Source: Serilophus lunatus (lineage: Eukaryota; Chordata; Aves; Passeriformes; Eurylaimidae). From it: a DNA stretch of 64,000 nt. Under the pieces are notes generated by a model, which saw only the letters and a program-made list of their open reading frames with translations, was not told where the DNA came from and made no database searches. Within the stretch, counting starts at the first letter, position 1. Each line of letters opens with the position of its first letter. Below are positions 40,501 through 49,771 of this stretch, one piece after another. A program made the position numbers and the translations under genes. The stretch covers positions 24,240 to 88,239 of the forward strand of contig VXBA01004387.1 in NCBI GenBank assembly GCA_013399895.1. Reading direction: 5' to 3'.

Positions 40501-43500
40501 TGGGCGGGTTCCTGCACTGCTGCTTAGCACCAGCCCAGTTCTGTGCTCACAGCCCCAGCACAACAGCAGGAATGTGCTGCCAGGCTGGAATGAGGGGAAT
40601 GCGGCCGCTCGCCCAGACCTGCAGGCAGGCTGGGACAGACAGATGGCCGTGTATTTCCTAGAGAAATGCCTAGAATTCACCGGGTTTGTGAGTAACCCAC
40701 TGTTGTACAAACATGGGAGCGCAGTGCCAGGAGCCTGGCAGGGGCAAGGACTCGGAGTGTCCCCTGCTCAGAGAATGGCTCTGCAGGGTATTCCTGAGGA
40801 ATGAGCTTTAAAATGAACCTTTGCATGAGGGCGGGAGGATTTGAGTTGCCTTGGTTTGCTGATTGTGGCTTGGGGGATGTTGGGTGAAGGAGATGCTGGA
40901 TAAGGGAGCAGGTGAAAGTCTGGGTGATGAGCAGCAGACAGCAGCACCTGGCACTGACACCAGTCACTTCATGTGTCACCTGGGGTCTGATCCCAGACTC
41001 TTCTCTCTTCTTTCCTTGTGAGGTGTTGTTTCTTTGATGAGAGAGGAATGGTGTGCTTTCCAGATGAAGTCACCAGTATGAGCCGCTCCTGTTGACCTGC
41101 CTGTGACTCTTTTGTGGCTGAAAAGCCAGTGCCTTATCAGATGGGATAGTCACCAGCTGGTGTCCACCCTGCCCCACTGCCTGCTCCTGTATAAAAGCTT
41201 CTCCTTTATGAAAGGGATTCTCAGCCCCATAGGTCAGGGAAAAATGACTCTTTTTCCCAAGAGCCAGAACATAACTGGATATCCCCAAAGCCCCCATCCT
41301 GCCCAGTGCCTCCATCCTGGGCATTCTTGGCACAGCTTCATTAGTCTGAGGAGTGATCTTCTGTGGAAATGGCTGGGACAGTTAGCACTGAGTGCTGGAG
41401 GGCTGTGGGGATTCAGGGAGGAGTATGTGGCTGCTAAAATACATGGCATTCCTTCTGGGAAGGAACACACTCTGCTTCCTGGCCACCCTTGTTTGCAGCC
41501 CATGTATGCAGACAGGTATTCCAGTCTCAGCACCAGGATGGTGGTGCACAGGAGGCACATCTGCCTGGCACTGTGCAGGAAGGGTAGGGTTAGGGTTAGG
41601 GTTCAGAGAGCCACAGAGCCTACAGCTCCAAAGACACATGTTCTGGTAAAGGCATGCCAGAAGGATCACAGCAGGCCACCAACATTGCTGCTTCAACACT
41701 TCTGCAATCTGGGCCACCCATGGGATGACGGTCCCTATGGGATACAGTGAGGTTCTCATCCAGGAGCACCAGTCAGCAGTGACCCCAACCTGCACTCTGG
41801 CAGGGAGAGGCAGGCAGTGCCAGAGCCTGTCTCTGCTTCCTGCTCTGGCTTTTGAATTGCAGTGCTCTGCTAGGACGGAAACAGGATCCAGGGAGCCTGA
41901 TCCCCACGCCGTGAGCTGCAGAGAGGCAGCAGGCTCTCTGGGCTCCTGCCAGAGCAGGAGATGATAGGAAAAGGCCTTTCTCCCCACACCCTGTCGCTGG
42001 CTAGTTCACGCTTTGGCTGATCCCGCCTGTTTTTTTTCCATTGCAGGCATCCCGACCCTCATCGTCCTGGACTCCAAGGGGGATGTGATCACGCGGCAGG
42101 GGCGGGTGGAGGTGCTGAATGACATCGAGTGCCGCGAGTTCCCCTGGCACCCCAAGCCCGTGCTGGAGCTGACTGACTCCAACGCCGTGCAGCTGAATGA
42201 GGGCCCCTGCCTCGTTCTCTTTGTAGGTATGGAGCTGTGACAGCGGAGCCTGTGCTTGGGAAGGGGGCTGGGCTACCTGTCAGCTGGGCCAGAGCCAGCC
42301 ACGGGGCTGAGAACCTGCCTCTGGTGGTGACAGTGTCCGTGGGAAGGGACAGCTGTCTGTGTCCATCTCTGAGAGCAGTGCCGTGTCTGGAGAGGCCACA
42401 AGGGAGAGAGAGCTCCCTGTGGAAGCCCCTCAGGACAGACCTGGAGCCTCTCCTGTACCAGAACAATGAGCTGCTGCAGCTTGCAGGGGTTTGCCAGAGC
42501 CTGCTGTGCCCCACAGCTCCCACACACCAACCTGAGGGATGTGATGGAGCAGCGATTGGCAGCGCAGAGGAGCTGTCATATCAAAGGTGTAGTGGTGTCT
42601 GTGGACAGGAATGCTGATGAGGTGTTGGGAAGGACGAGAAACACACTTGTCATGACTGGTGGGAAAAGCCTTTCTGGGGCAGGGACTTGAGGCACATGTG
42701 ACATTCCAAAGGAGTCAGAGGAAGCATTTCTGGGAGGGATTATAGCTCTCTGCTGGAAACCACAGCTCCAGGCTTGAGTCCCTGGGCTGTGACAGGAGGA
42801 GCCTCTTTCATGCTCTGCCGGTCCTCGATTCCCCCTGTGAGGCAGTGGCTGCAGGACAGGACAGACTTTTCCTCAAAGTTCCTGTCCCTCTTCCACTGCT
42901 AACCCACATGTGAAGCTCCTCTGCAGTTACAAAGAGGCCTGGAGCTCATCCAAAGCACAAATGGCTCGTTCCTTATCGCTTCCCTGCCAGCAATGGACGG
43001 GTCAGTCAGGTGAGGGCATGGCTGGGATGAGCTGTGCTGCAGGCTGAGCTCTGGGTGTGCAGCAGAGGGGTGTACACAGCACCCTGAGGAGCAAGGCGAG
43101 GGCTCTGGAGCTCTCCAAGCTGTCCCTTGAGTGCTCTGTGGTGCTGTGGAGGGGGTTTGCTGAAGAAGCTCCCCCTTGCCCTGAGCCTGCTGCTGTTGTA
43201 CAGGGCCTGGCCCAGGGCAGGGCTCGTGTCCTGCTTCCTCTCATGCCCTTTGTGAGCAGCACACCCTTCTCTGCAGTGCTGATAATGTGGCCCTCACTCC
43301 TTTCCTTCTTCCCTTTCAGATTTCCTTTTGACCCTGGTTATTTATTCAGTGGAGCCCAGCAGGGGATGTGAGCACAAAGCCAAAAATCCTCTCCTCACAC
43401 GGAAAGGACTGGCTGGCCACGCCAAGCCTGATGGATTGGGGCTGGTGCTGCAGGCCTCTGGAAAGAATTACTTTTATCTTGCTCTGAGCAAAACTTTTCT

Positions 43501-46500
43501 ATCACCTTACTGCAAACAGCTCATCAGGAGAGCAGCTGGGGCTCTCCCTCAGCACTTTTGGGGATGGATAGTCTTGGTGAAATCTGCTGGCAATGTGCCG
43601 GGGCAGAGATGCAGCTGATGCTCCACCAAGGCAGGCACCAGGGATGGGGGCTCCTGGCCAGCCTGTGTCCTGCTGAAAGACCCCCAGCAGAGCAGTCAGT
43701 GCCTGCACTGCACAGGCAATAACACCCCCAGGAGAAGGCAGGCTTAGCAAGTGCTGGTGGTGAATAAATCCTGACTGATCTACATCCTTCCCTGGAGAGG
43801 TTAGGGCTGGGTTAGCCAGAGTGTGCAAGGCTGCCTGGAGTGCTGCCAGCAGCCCATGTTTGTAGAAAAATCAGTCCTTGCATACACCACACAACTCTGC
43901 GTATTTATCACTGCCATGCAGGACGGACCCTGAAATCCAGCGTCTTTGGAATCTCCTGCTTTGCTTGGAGAAGCCAGAGAGGACAGGGATGTGTGGAGCA
44001 AGGGCAGAGAGCATTTTAGGCATGGGCATTTCCTGTCCAAGACATGCTGGACCTGTTGTGTTTGGTGGGACCACGAGAGCTGCACGTGACCAAGAGACAA
44101 GGGGCCTCTCTTCTGCTTCTTCCCTTTTTTTTCTCTTTAAAGCTAAAAGTTGTCCCCGAATTGAAATCGTTTAATCTCAGTGCTGCTCAAGGATGCAGAC
44201 TCTCCTCTTTCCATCTCAGTATTTGAACTTCACTGGTGGCTGGTGTTTGATTGATGTTGCCATCTCTTTCTGCTCTATCTCTGTCAAATCAAAGGTGCCT
44301 TCACAGTTCTGCTGCCGCAGAGACTCGAGCAGCAAAGCTGCTGATCAGCCATCCTGAGGTAGAGGGATGGTGGGTGGTGGGCAGGGGTGCCAGGCAGCCT
44401 CAGATCAGCACCTTCCTTTAGTCTTCAAAACATGCCAGTGCCACTCAAACTGCAAACCAGCTTTTTTGTGCCTGTTTGTCCCTGTGCATCAGCAACAGCA
44501 CCAGGGGGTGAGCACTGAAGTATTTGGGGAGCAGGAGTTGCTCCTCTGTTACGTGTTTCCCTGTCTCACATGAAAAGCATGTTTCAGCTGCTCCCTAATT
44601 GCTACAGAGCAGTGTGGCTTTGAAGTTTGTGCTGTGCATCCAGGCTCTGGTTTCCTGTGTGCTGGTGCTGTGGGATAGAGCTGCCAGTGCCCGGCTGGTT
44701 TTCATCTGTTTGATGCTCACCTCCTTTTTGCCTTGCCTCTTTTGTTTTGTCTCCTCACCCCTGTGCCCTGCAGATTCGGAGGATGATGGAGAGTCGGAGG
44801 CAGCGAAACAACTGATTCAGCCCATAGCTGAAAAAATCATAGCCAAGTACAAAGCCAAAGAGGAGGAGGCACCGTTACTCTTCTTCGTGGCGGGTGAGGT
44901 AAGTGAGAGGACATTGTTGGGTGGGCTGTGTCCTGCTGGGTGCGAGGACTGAGCTGGGTTGGGCACCGCTGTTGCCGTTGTTCAGGTGGGTAAAGGCACA
45001 GAGCTACTGCATCTACTCTGGGACCACGGAGCAAAACCAGACTTGAGGCCTGGCTCAGTCGCTGTTCTCCTTGGTGGATATTACTTCTGGCAGAGGGGTC
45101 CCAGAAGTGATTGCTTAGAGGTGGAAAAGCCTGACAGCATGTGAGGAAGCTGCTGGGAACAGGCAGAGAGGGGCTGTGGGAGGTGGGAAAGAGCAGAGCT
45201 GCCGTGCTGAGGCTGCCAGGCCCACACTGTGCTGCCTGCTGCTCCCTTGAATCCTGAGGCTGCACAGGCAGGAAAATAGCTGGGCATGGGGAGAGAAGCA
45301 GGGTTGGGGTTTTAGCTTGGCCCAGCACGTGATACAAGAGCTGAATCCTGAGCCGGCCACACTGTTCTTGGCTGGCATGGTATATTGGGCATATGCAGGC
45401 TGCAGTGACCGGAGCCAGAGATCTACTGGAGAGAATGGGAAATGGGAAAACAAGTCCTCCTTTCCCCCCTGCAGGCACATTGCCCTGCTGCAGTCTGGCA
45501 AAGGAGGAAGGTCAGAAAAGCTCCCAGTACCCGCAGGCCTGCAGTTCCCCTCCCATGTTGCTGCTCAGGGCCTGGGCAGGTGGCAGCCGCTGCGCCTGCT
45601 CCGTCCCTCCACGCCCACGTCACAGCCGCAGTGTGCCGTGAGCGGGGCCCTCTGGACCCGCCCTGCGACAAAAGGGTCCCCACTGCCTCACCCTGGCCCC
45701 CCCAGCCAGGAGGGCCCCCACCACCACCTCCCACAGCCCTGTCGGCCCCTCTGTGCAGGCGCTCCCGCTCCCACCGCCGTAACGGGTGTCTGAGCATCCC
45801 GACTCAGCCCCGCACCCTTGAATAAGTCCCTTGTTGGAAAGGCTATTTTGGGAGGGTCCAGAACCTTCCCCCCCTCCCCCAAAGCCTGCGTTTTCCTCCC
45901 GCTCGCCGGCTGTAGCTGAAACATTGCTGCTATTCATCCAGCTCCCAACGCCCCTGTGGCAGCCGGGACGAAGAATGGGGAGCGTCCGGCACGTCCCATT
46001 CATCCGTCACCTCAATAGCTGGGAGCGCTGGCCCCGGGTCTCTGCTGGCCCCCATGCACAAAGCAGCCCAGCCATGGCCGGAGCAGGCGCCTCCCATTCC
46101 TCTCCCAGCACCGTCTGGACCGATTTTGCATTGATTAAAAATGTTCCTCGGTCCCTTTGCGGCGATTAGATAAAGGACGAGGCATCCCAACACCTGGGTT
46201 GGGAGGCGGGAAGGGAAGGGTGGGGGGCGAGTGCCGAGGCAACGGACCCAGCCCTGCTCGCCCTTCCAGCCACGTGGTCCGACTGCGCCAGAAACCTCTG
46301 CAAAGGAAGGGGAGGCGCAACCAGAGTCCCCCTGCGCCGCTGCCACGCGCTGCAGAGCCCCGGCCGCCAACCAGGTGGATTGATTGTGCTACTGCCCCTG
46401 GAAAGGGGTGCAGAGGAACGCCCTGTTTCGGATGCAGCACATCGTGGGCTTGGCCGGCAGCAAGAGAAGAATCCCCAGCTTTCACACTGCACAGCCTTGG

Positions 46501-47198
46501 CAGAGATATTGTTCCCTGTGCCCAGAGCTGTGCTGTGCCTGGCTGAGGGGAGGGCAGCCCACTCCCTCTGTAAGCAGCCTGCTGCTCTTGTGCATGCCCA
46601 GACATGGGTGGGCTTGTGATGACAACTCAAAACACGGGTCTTTGTCCCATTTCTGTTCTGTGTTGCTCCAGACGTGCACCCAAGTCCCTTTGGTATCCAA
46701 CCCCAGCGTGCTGGTGGAGGGCTGGCAATTCCCAGATTCAGCACTTGTGCCCAGCTCCTCAAGGCTCTGGGATAATGGGGAGCTAGCTAGTGGGTCAGTC
46801 TGGGAGTAGTGGGAGCAGTGCCTTGCATGGATAAGGTTGGAGGGGCGCATGTCCCATTCGATCCTGGAATGCTTGTGGTCCTATAGTGCTGGTGCAGAGT
46901 CCAGTTCCTTGGGATAGATACACCGTGGGCTGGACCATGGTGTGGAAGCAGCAAACTGTTCTTGGTGTCCTGGCTCTGCTGATGACTCCCCTGTCCCTCT
47001 CATTTTGGCCTCCAGGACGACATGACCGACTCCCTGCGGGATTACACCAACCTGCCCGAGGCGGCGCCCCTGCTCACCATCCTGGACATGTCAGCCCGGG
47101 CTAAGTACGTGATGGATGTGGAGGAGATCACGCCTGAAATCGTGGAAGCCTTTGTCAGCGACTTTCTAGCAGACAAGCTAAAACCTGAGCCCATCTAA
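34389..47198 (+). CDS. NXN: NXN, nucleoredoxin, exons 2-8 (3' part of gene)
   Basis: Nucleoredoxin is a cytosolic and nuclear thioredoxin-like oxidoreductase. In vertebrates it binds Dishevelled and restrains Wnt/beta-catenin signalling in a redox-dependent way (family knowledge). Seven coding exons are visible: 34389-34506, 35861-35994, 36311-36411, 36942-37048, 42047-42226, 44774-44898 and 47016-47198, all with GT/AG borders and matching phases. They join into 948 nt, i.e. 315 residues plus TAA. If exon 1 encodes 120 residues as in the 435-residue human protein, these are residues 121-435. The domains are the end of the N-terminal thioredoxin-like fold, a central thioredoxin domain with WCPPC at 204-208, and a C-terminal thioredoxin-like fold ending KLKPEPI. 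Exon 1, with the start codon, is not in the window. Identity is very secure from near-identical stretches such as NGLLVIRDDPEG and YFSEMPWVAVPY. Confidence 0.97.
35861..35994 (+). CDS. NXN: NXN exon 3
   Basis: It encodes GLEFPWGPKPFSEVVAGPLL through GSHVGVYFSAHW and ends exactly after the Trp of the WCPPC active site, at TGG|GTGAGT. It follows a CCCCTCCCCAG acceptor. Intron 3 is 316 bp (35995-36310), with no other feature seen. Confidence 0.97.
36311..36411 (+). CDS. NXN: NXN exon 4 (CPPC active site)
   Basis: It opens with TGC CCG CCG TGC, the CPPC part of the thioredoxin active site (Cys205 and Cys208 by human numbering), and continues RSLTRVLVESYRKIKEAG to FVSADR. It leaves after two bases of Arg238. 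Intron 4 is 530 bp (36412-36941), with nothing else recognised. Confidence 0.97.
36942..37048 (+). CDS. NXN: NXN exon 5
   Basis: It encodes the Arg238 completion, then SEDSFKQYFSEMPWVAVPYA, DEARRSRLNRLYGIQ and the first base of Gly274. The acceptor is CCCTGCACAG and the donor AAG|GTAGGA. The 5-kb intron 5 follows (37049-42046). Confidence 0.97.
37049..42046 (+). other. NXN: NXN intron 5, 5 kb, no gene seen
   Basis: No exon-like segment with homology was recognised. It holds a short interstitial telomere-like repeat (41581-41603) and a block at about 39300-39660 with the look of conserved non-coding DNA. Several chance open frames of 100-215 codons on both strands show no family similarity. 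Confidence 0.7.
41581..41603. repeat. Short interstitial telomere-like repeat (TTAGGG)n
   Basis: AGGG TAGGGT TAGGGT TAGGGT T, about 3.5 perfect units of the vertebrate telomere hexamer, inside NXN intron 5. Confidence 0.9.
42047..42226 (+). CDS. NXN: NXN exon 6
   Basis: It encodes GIPTLIVLDSKGDVITRQGR, VEVLNDIECREFPWHPKPVL and ends NEGPCLVLFV plus the first base of Asp334. This includes the cis-proline IPTL strand of the central thioredoxin domain. The acceptor is TTCCATTGCAG and the donor TAG|GTATGG. Third codon positions are strongly G/C. Intron 6 is 2.5 kb (42227-44773), without recognised genes. Confidence 0.97.
44774..44898 (+). CDS. NXN: NXN exon 7
   Basis: It completes Asp334 and encodes SEDDGESEAAKQLIQPIAEK, IIAKYKAKEEEAPLLFFVAGE. 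It ends in phase 0 at GAG|GTAAGT. The acidic start and the helix-rich AAKQLIQPIAEKIIAKYKAK segment are almost identical to the human protein. Confidence 0.97.
44899..47015 (+). other. NXN: NXN intron 7 with an internal CpG-rich block
   Basis: This is a 2.1-kb intron with no recognisable gene. Positions 45580-46380 are noticeably richer in GC and CpG than the surrounding intron and produce long chance open frames on both strands, none with homology. Confidence 0.65.
47016..47198 (+). CDS. NXN: NXN exon 8 (terminal coding exon)
   Basis: It encodes DDMTDSLRDYTNLPEAAPLL, TILDMSARAKYVMDVEEITP and ends DFLADKLKPEPI before TAA at 47196-47198. It is preceded by the acceptor TTTTGGCCTCCAG. The C-terminus matches the vertebrate family end to end. 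Confidence 0.97.
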   Translation, partial: DDMTDSLRDYTNLPEAAPLLTILDMSARAKYVMDVEEITPEIVEAFVSDFLADKLKPEPI

Positions 47199-48190
47199 GG
47201 GGGCTTCGGTGCCAACAGACATTATTTAAAACTAGGTCTCTCTTCCGCCGCTTGTGGATTCTCCAGCGTGTCCTCACGCCCGACCCAATATCCAACCTTC
47301 TTGTGGTGCCTTGTTTTACGCAGTGAATCCTTCTCCTAAGCAAACTCCTTGAGATGCACTTTCAGCAGGGAGTTGTTGGCGTTTGGAGACTTCGCTTGTG
47401 CTTCATGGTGATATATTCTCTAATAACCAGGCCAGAACTGTTACCGTATTATTTTATACATGGCACTAGCTAGCAGGCAAATCTTTTTGCATGGTGTTCT
47501 TCCCAAAATACGCATCAGGCATTGGATGGGGTTCTTGGGGCTCTCTTCTTCTCCTCCTCCCCCTTTCCTTTCTTACCACCCCTGCTGACTAAATGACTTC
47601 CAGGGAGCAATAAGGAAACTGTCCCCTTAGCTCCTGGCTGGTTGTTCTCTCCCACGCAAGTGCCCTGATGAGGCCAAGACAAAGTCTTAACTGCTGACAA
47701 CCTCTGAAAGACCACGGCACAGCCAAGCTCTTCCTCATAGGGGTGAGACCTTTTCAGGTGGGTTTCCCACTCCAAGCATCAACAGCCTTAGGCAGTGCTG
47801 GCTGTGCGTGTCAGGCTCCATCTGCCTGCAGCAGGTGGATCCCTGCATCCTTCTATCCCTCCCTCTCTGAGCCAGGAGGAGGATCACCACCGGGCTGCCC
47901 TCACCTCTTGTCTCTTCTTTGTGCTTTCCCTGTCCTCCCTCTCTGGTATGAATTGTCCTCTCCCCTCTATGTTAGTTGATTGAGCTGTTTTTCGTAGGTG
48001 TGTCCCAAACTCAACGTTAATGGTGCTGTTCTTTAAAAAATAACCAAAAAAAACCCCTCTAATTAAAAAAAAAAAATCTTCCCTAAACCAAGCAGCACAG
48101 CTGAGACCCCCTCCCGAAAAAAAAGTGACATTGTAAAAACTGTACATGGTGATTGGAACTTTGTAATAAAACTGTTACAATGACCTTGTC
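47199..48190 (+). other. NXN: NXN 3' UTR
   Basis: This is about 1 kb of non-coding sequence after the NXN stop codon, ending shortly after an AATAAA. It contains A-rich tracts near 48037-48080. Its exact end is inferred from the poly(A) signal only. Confidence 0.7.
48165..48170 (+). terminator. NXN: NXN poly(A) signal AATAAA
   Basis: A canonical hexamer in TTTGTAATAAAACTG, 967 bp after the stop codon. A GT-rich stretch (TGACCTTGTCCCCTGAGGTG) follows as a plausible downstream element. No earlier canonical hexamer was noticed in the 3' UTR. Confidence 0.75.
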
Positions 48191-49150
48191 CCCTGAGGTG
48201 CCGATTGCTGTGTCCCACTGAGGGGGAGAGGAAGCCCCCAGCCAGATTCCATGGGTAGGTGTAAGTGGCAGCAGCTCCAAGCACTGTGGGGGCTGAGCTG
48301 GGATAGTGGGTTCCCCCTGTGGGCTTGTCTGGTTTGTCAGGGGACAGGGTAGGCTCCCTGTCAGGAGGGAGGGAGCTGTTTGGCAGTCCCTGGGGTGCTC
48401 TCAGCCTGATGTCCCACCCCTTAACAGCGTTGTGCAAGCCACTGCTTTTCCCTCTCAGCTCATCAGTCAGCCATGGCAGGATTATGGCCTCCCCTTTTAT
48501 TGTGCTGCAGCTTCCCACCCTGCCAGGAGCTGGGAACAGCTGCCAGCTTGGGCTGTATAAATCTACCCTGTGTTTTGCACGTTTCAGAGGTTCTTGTGTT
48601 CAGCAATGATGAACTGCCTGGTGAGCAGTTCAAGGAGCAGCCCAGCACCTCCCAGCAGCAGCACAGTCAGAAGTGCTGAAGCTTGGATGCACCACACCAC
48701 AGGCAGCCCTGGCCAGTCTGGCATGTGGCAGGCACCCACAGCAGGGTTGGAGTGCTTGGTAGAGCACGGGGTTTGGGTGAGCACAGGCAGAACCCGTTCA
48801 GGTGGCAGCAGTTTGGTCTTTCTAAGCCCAAAACCACAAGCAGCAGCCAGGCCGGGAAGGACACACGCTGTCAGCAGCAGCGTGGCCAGGCCAGCACAGA
48901 CGCTGCTGCAGCAGCTCTGCCCTGACCCCGCCCCGAGGCCTCCTAGGATCTGCTGGATGAGAAGGGCTGGGCAGCTGGGAGGCGGCTGCAGTGAGGCACG
49001 GGCTCCCACCCGGCTTTTCCCTTCTCACGAGCATCACCTTCCCCTTCTCACGAGCATCCCCGTGTGGTCACCGCACCCGCCCGGAGTCACACTCTCATCC
49101 CGGCACAGCTCCACCACTGCCAGAGCCTTAAACACTCATTTACTGCAAAA
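48191..49150. other. Intergenic spacer between convergent NXN and MRM3 ends
   Basis: About 1 kb separates the two poly(A) signals. It has GC-rich unique-looking sequence and a two-copy direct repeat (CCTTCTCACGAGCATC, about 49020 and 49045). The open frame across 48570-49178 is judged to be chance: no homology and no codon signal. Confidence 0.6.
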
Positions 49151-49170
49151 CAAACAGCCCGAGCTGCTCT

Positions 49171-49176
49171 TTTATT
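49171..49176 (-). terminator. MRM3: MRM3 poly(A) signal (AATAAA on minus strand)
   Basis: TTTATT on the plus strand reads AATAAA on the minus strand, 57 bp past the MRM3 stop codon, implying a very short 3' UTR. Confidence 0.65.
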
Positions 49177-49232
49177 AACTCTGAGGGAACCAAAGGGAAG
49201 AGGTGCTCCTTCAGCACCCAACCTGCAGCAGT

Positions 49233-49771
49233 TCAGCCCACTACAGGGAACGTCTGCCTGTTATCCTCTCTTTTGTGCCTCTGCAGCAGCTGTCTCTTGC
49301 CTTCAAACAGCACGATGCCAGCAGCAATAGCAGAGTTCAAGCTGTCCACACCTGGCACCACGGGAATGACCAGTCTCTTCCCTCCCGTGCTGGCCGCGAG
49401 GTGAAGCGCGCCCGCGCTCAGGCCGTGGGTCTCCCCACCGATCACCACAGCCACTGGAGCCCGTGCCCAGTCCTTGTAGTAACACAGTGTGGCCAGCTCT
49501 GGGATACCTGCCCTTTCCTCCTCATCCTCGTGCTCAGGAGCAGCCCTGGGTCTGGATTTCACAGGAGCAGGGCCAGCCCCCCCAGCCCCTCTCAGCTCGG
49601 ACGTGGTGTCTGTCTGAGCGCCCGGGTCTTTGTTGTCGGCCACGCAGACCTGGATATCATCAGGAAGGTTGCTGGGAACGGATTCCCAGTCCAGGTTGGC
49701 GATGATGGGCACACGGAAGTGAGCCCCCATTCCAGCACGGAGCACCTTAGGCTCCCACGGATCCACACAGC
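49233..49771 (-). CDS. MRM3: MRM3 exon 4 (terminal)
   Basis: It runs from acceptor CCTTCTCAG to the stop at 49233-49235. It encodes CVDPWEPKVLRAGMGAHFRV, a poorly conserved linker rich in Ala, Pro and acidic residues (about 49500-49625), motif 2 VVIGGETHG, and motif 3 IPVVPGVDSLNS followed by LFEGKRQL. The linker differs strongly from human in sequence while the catalytic motifs are conserved. Confidence 0.95.

Noticed and set aside
41103..41987. 215- and 201-codon open frames on opposite strands in NXN intron 5
   Set aside because: No recognisable domain, ordinary intronic composition, and the telomere-like repeat lies inside; judged chance.
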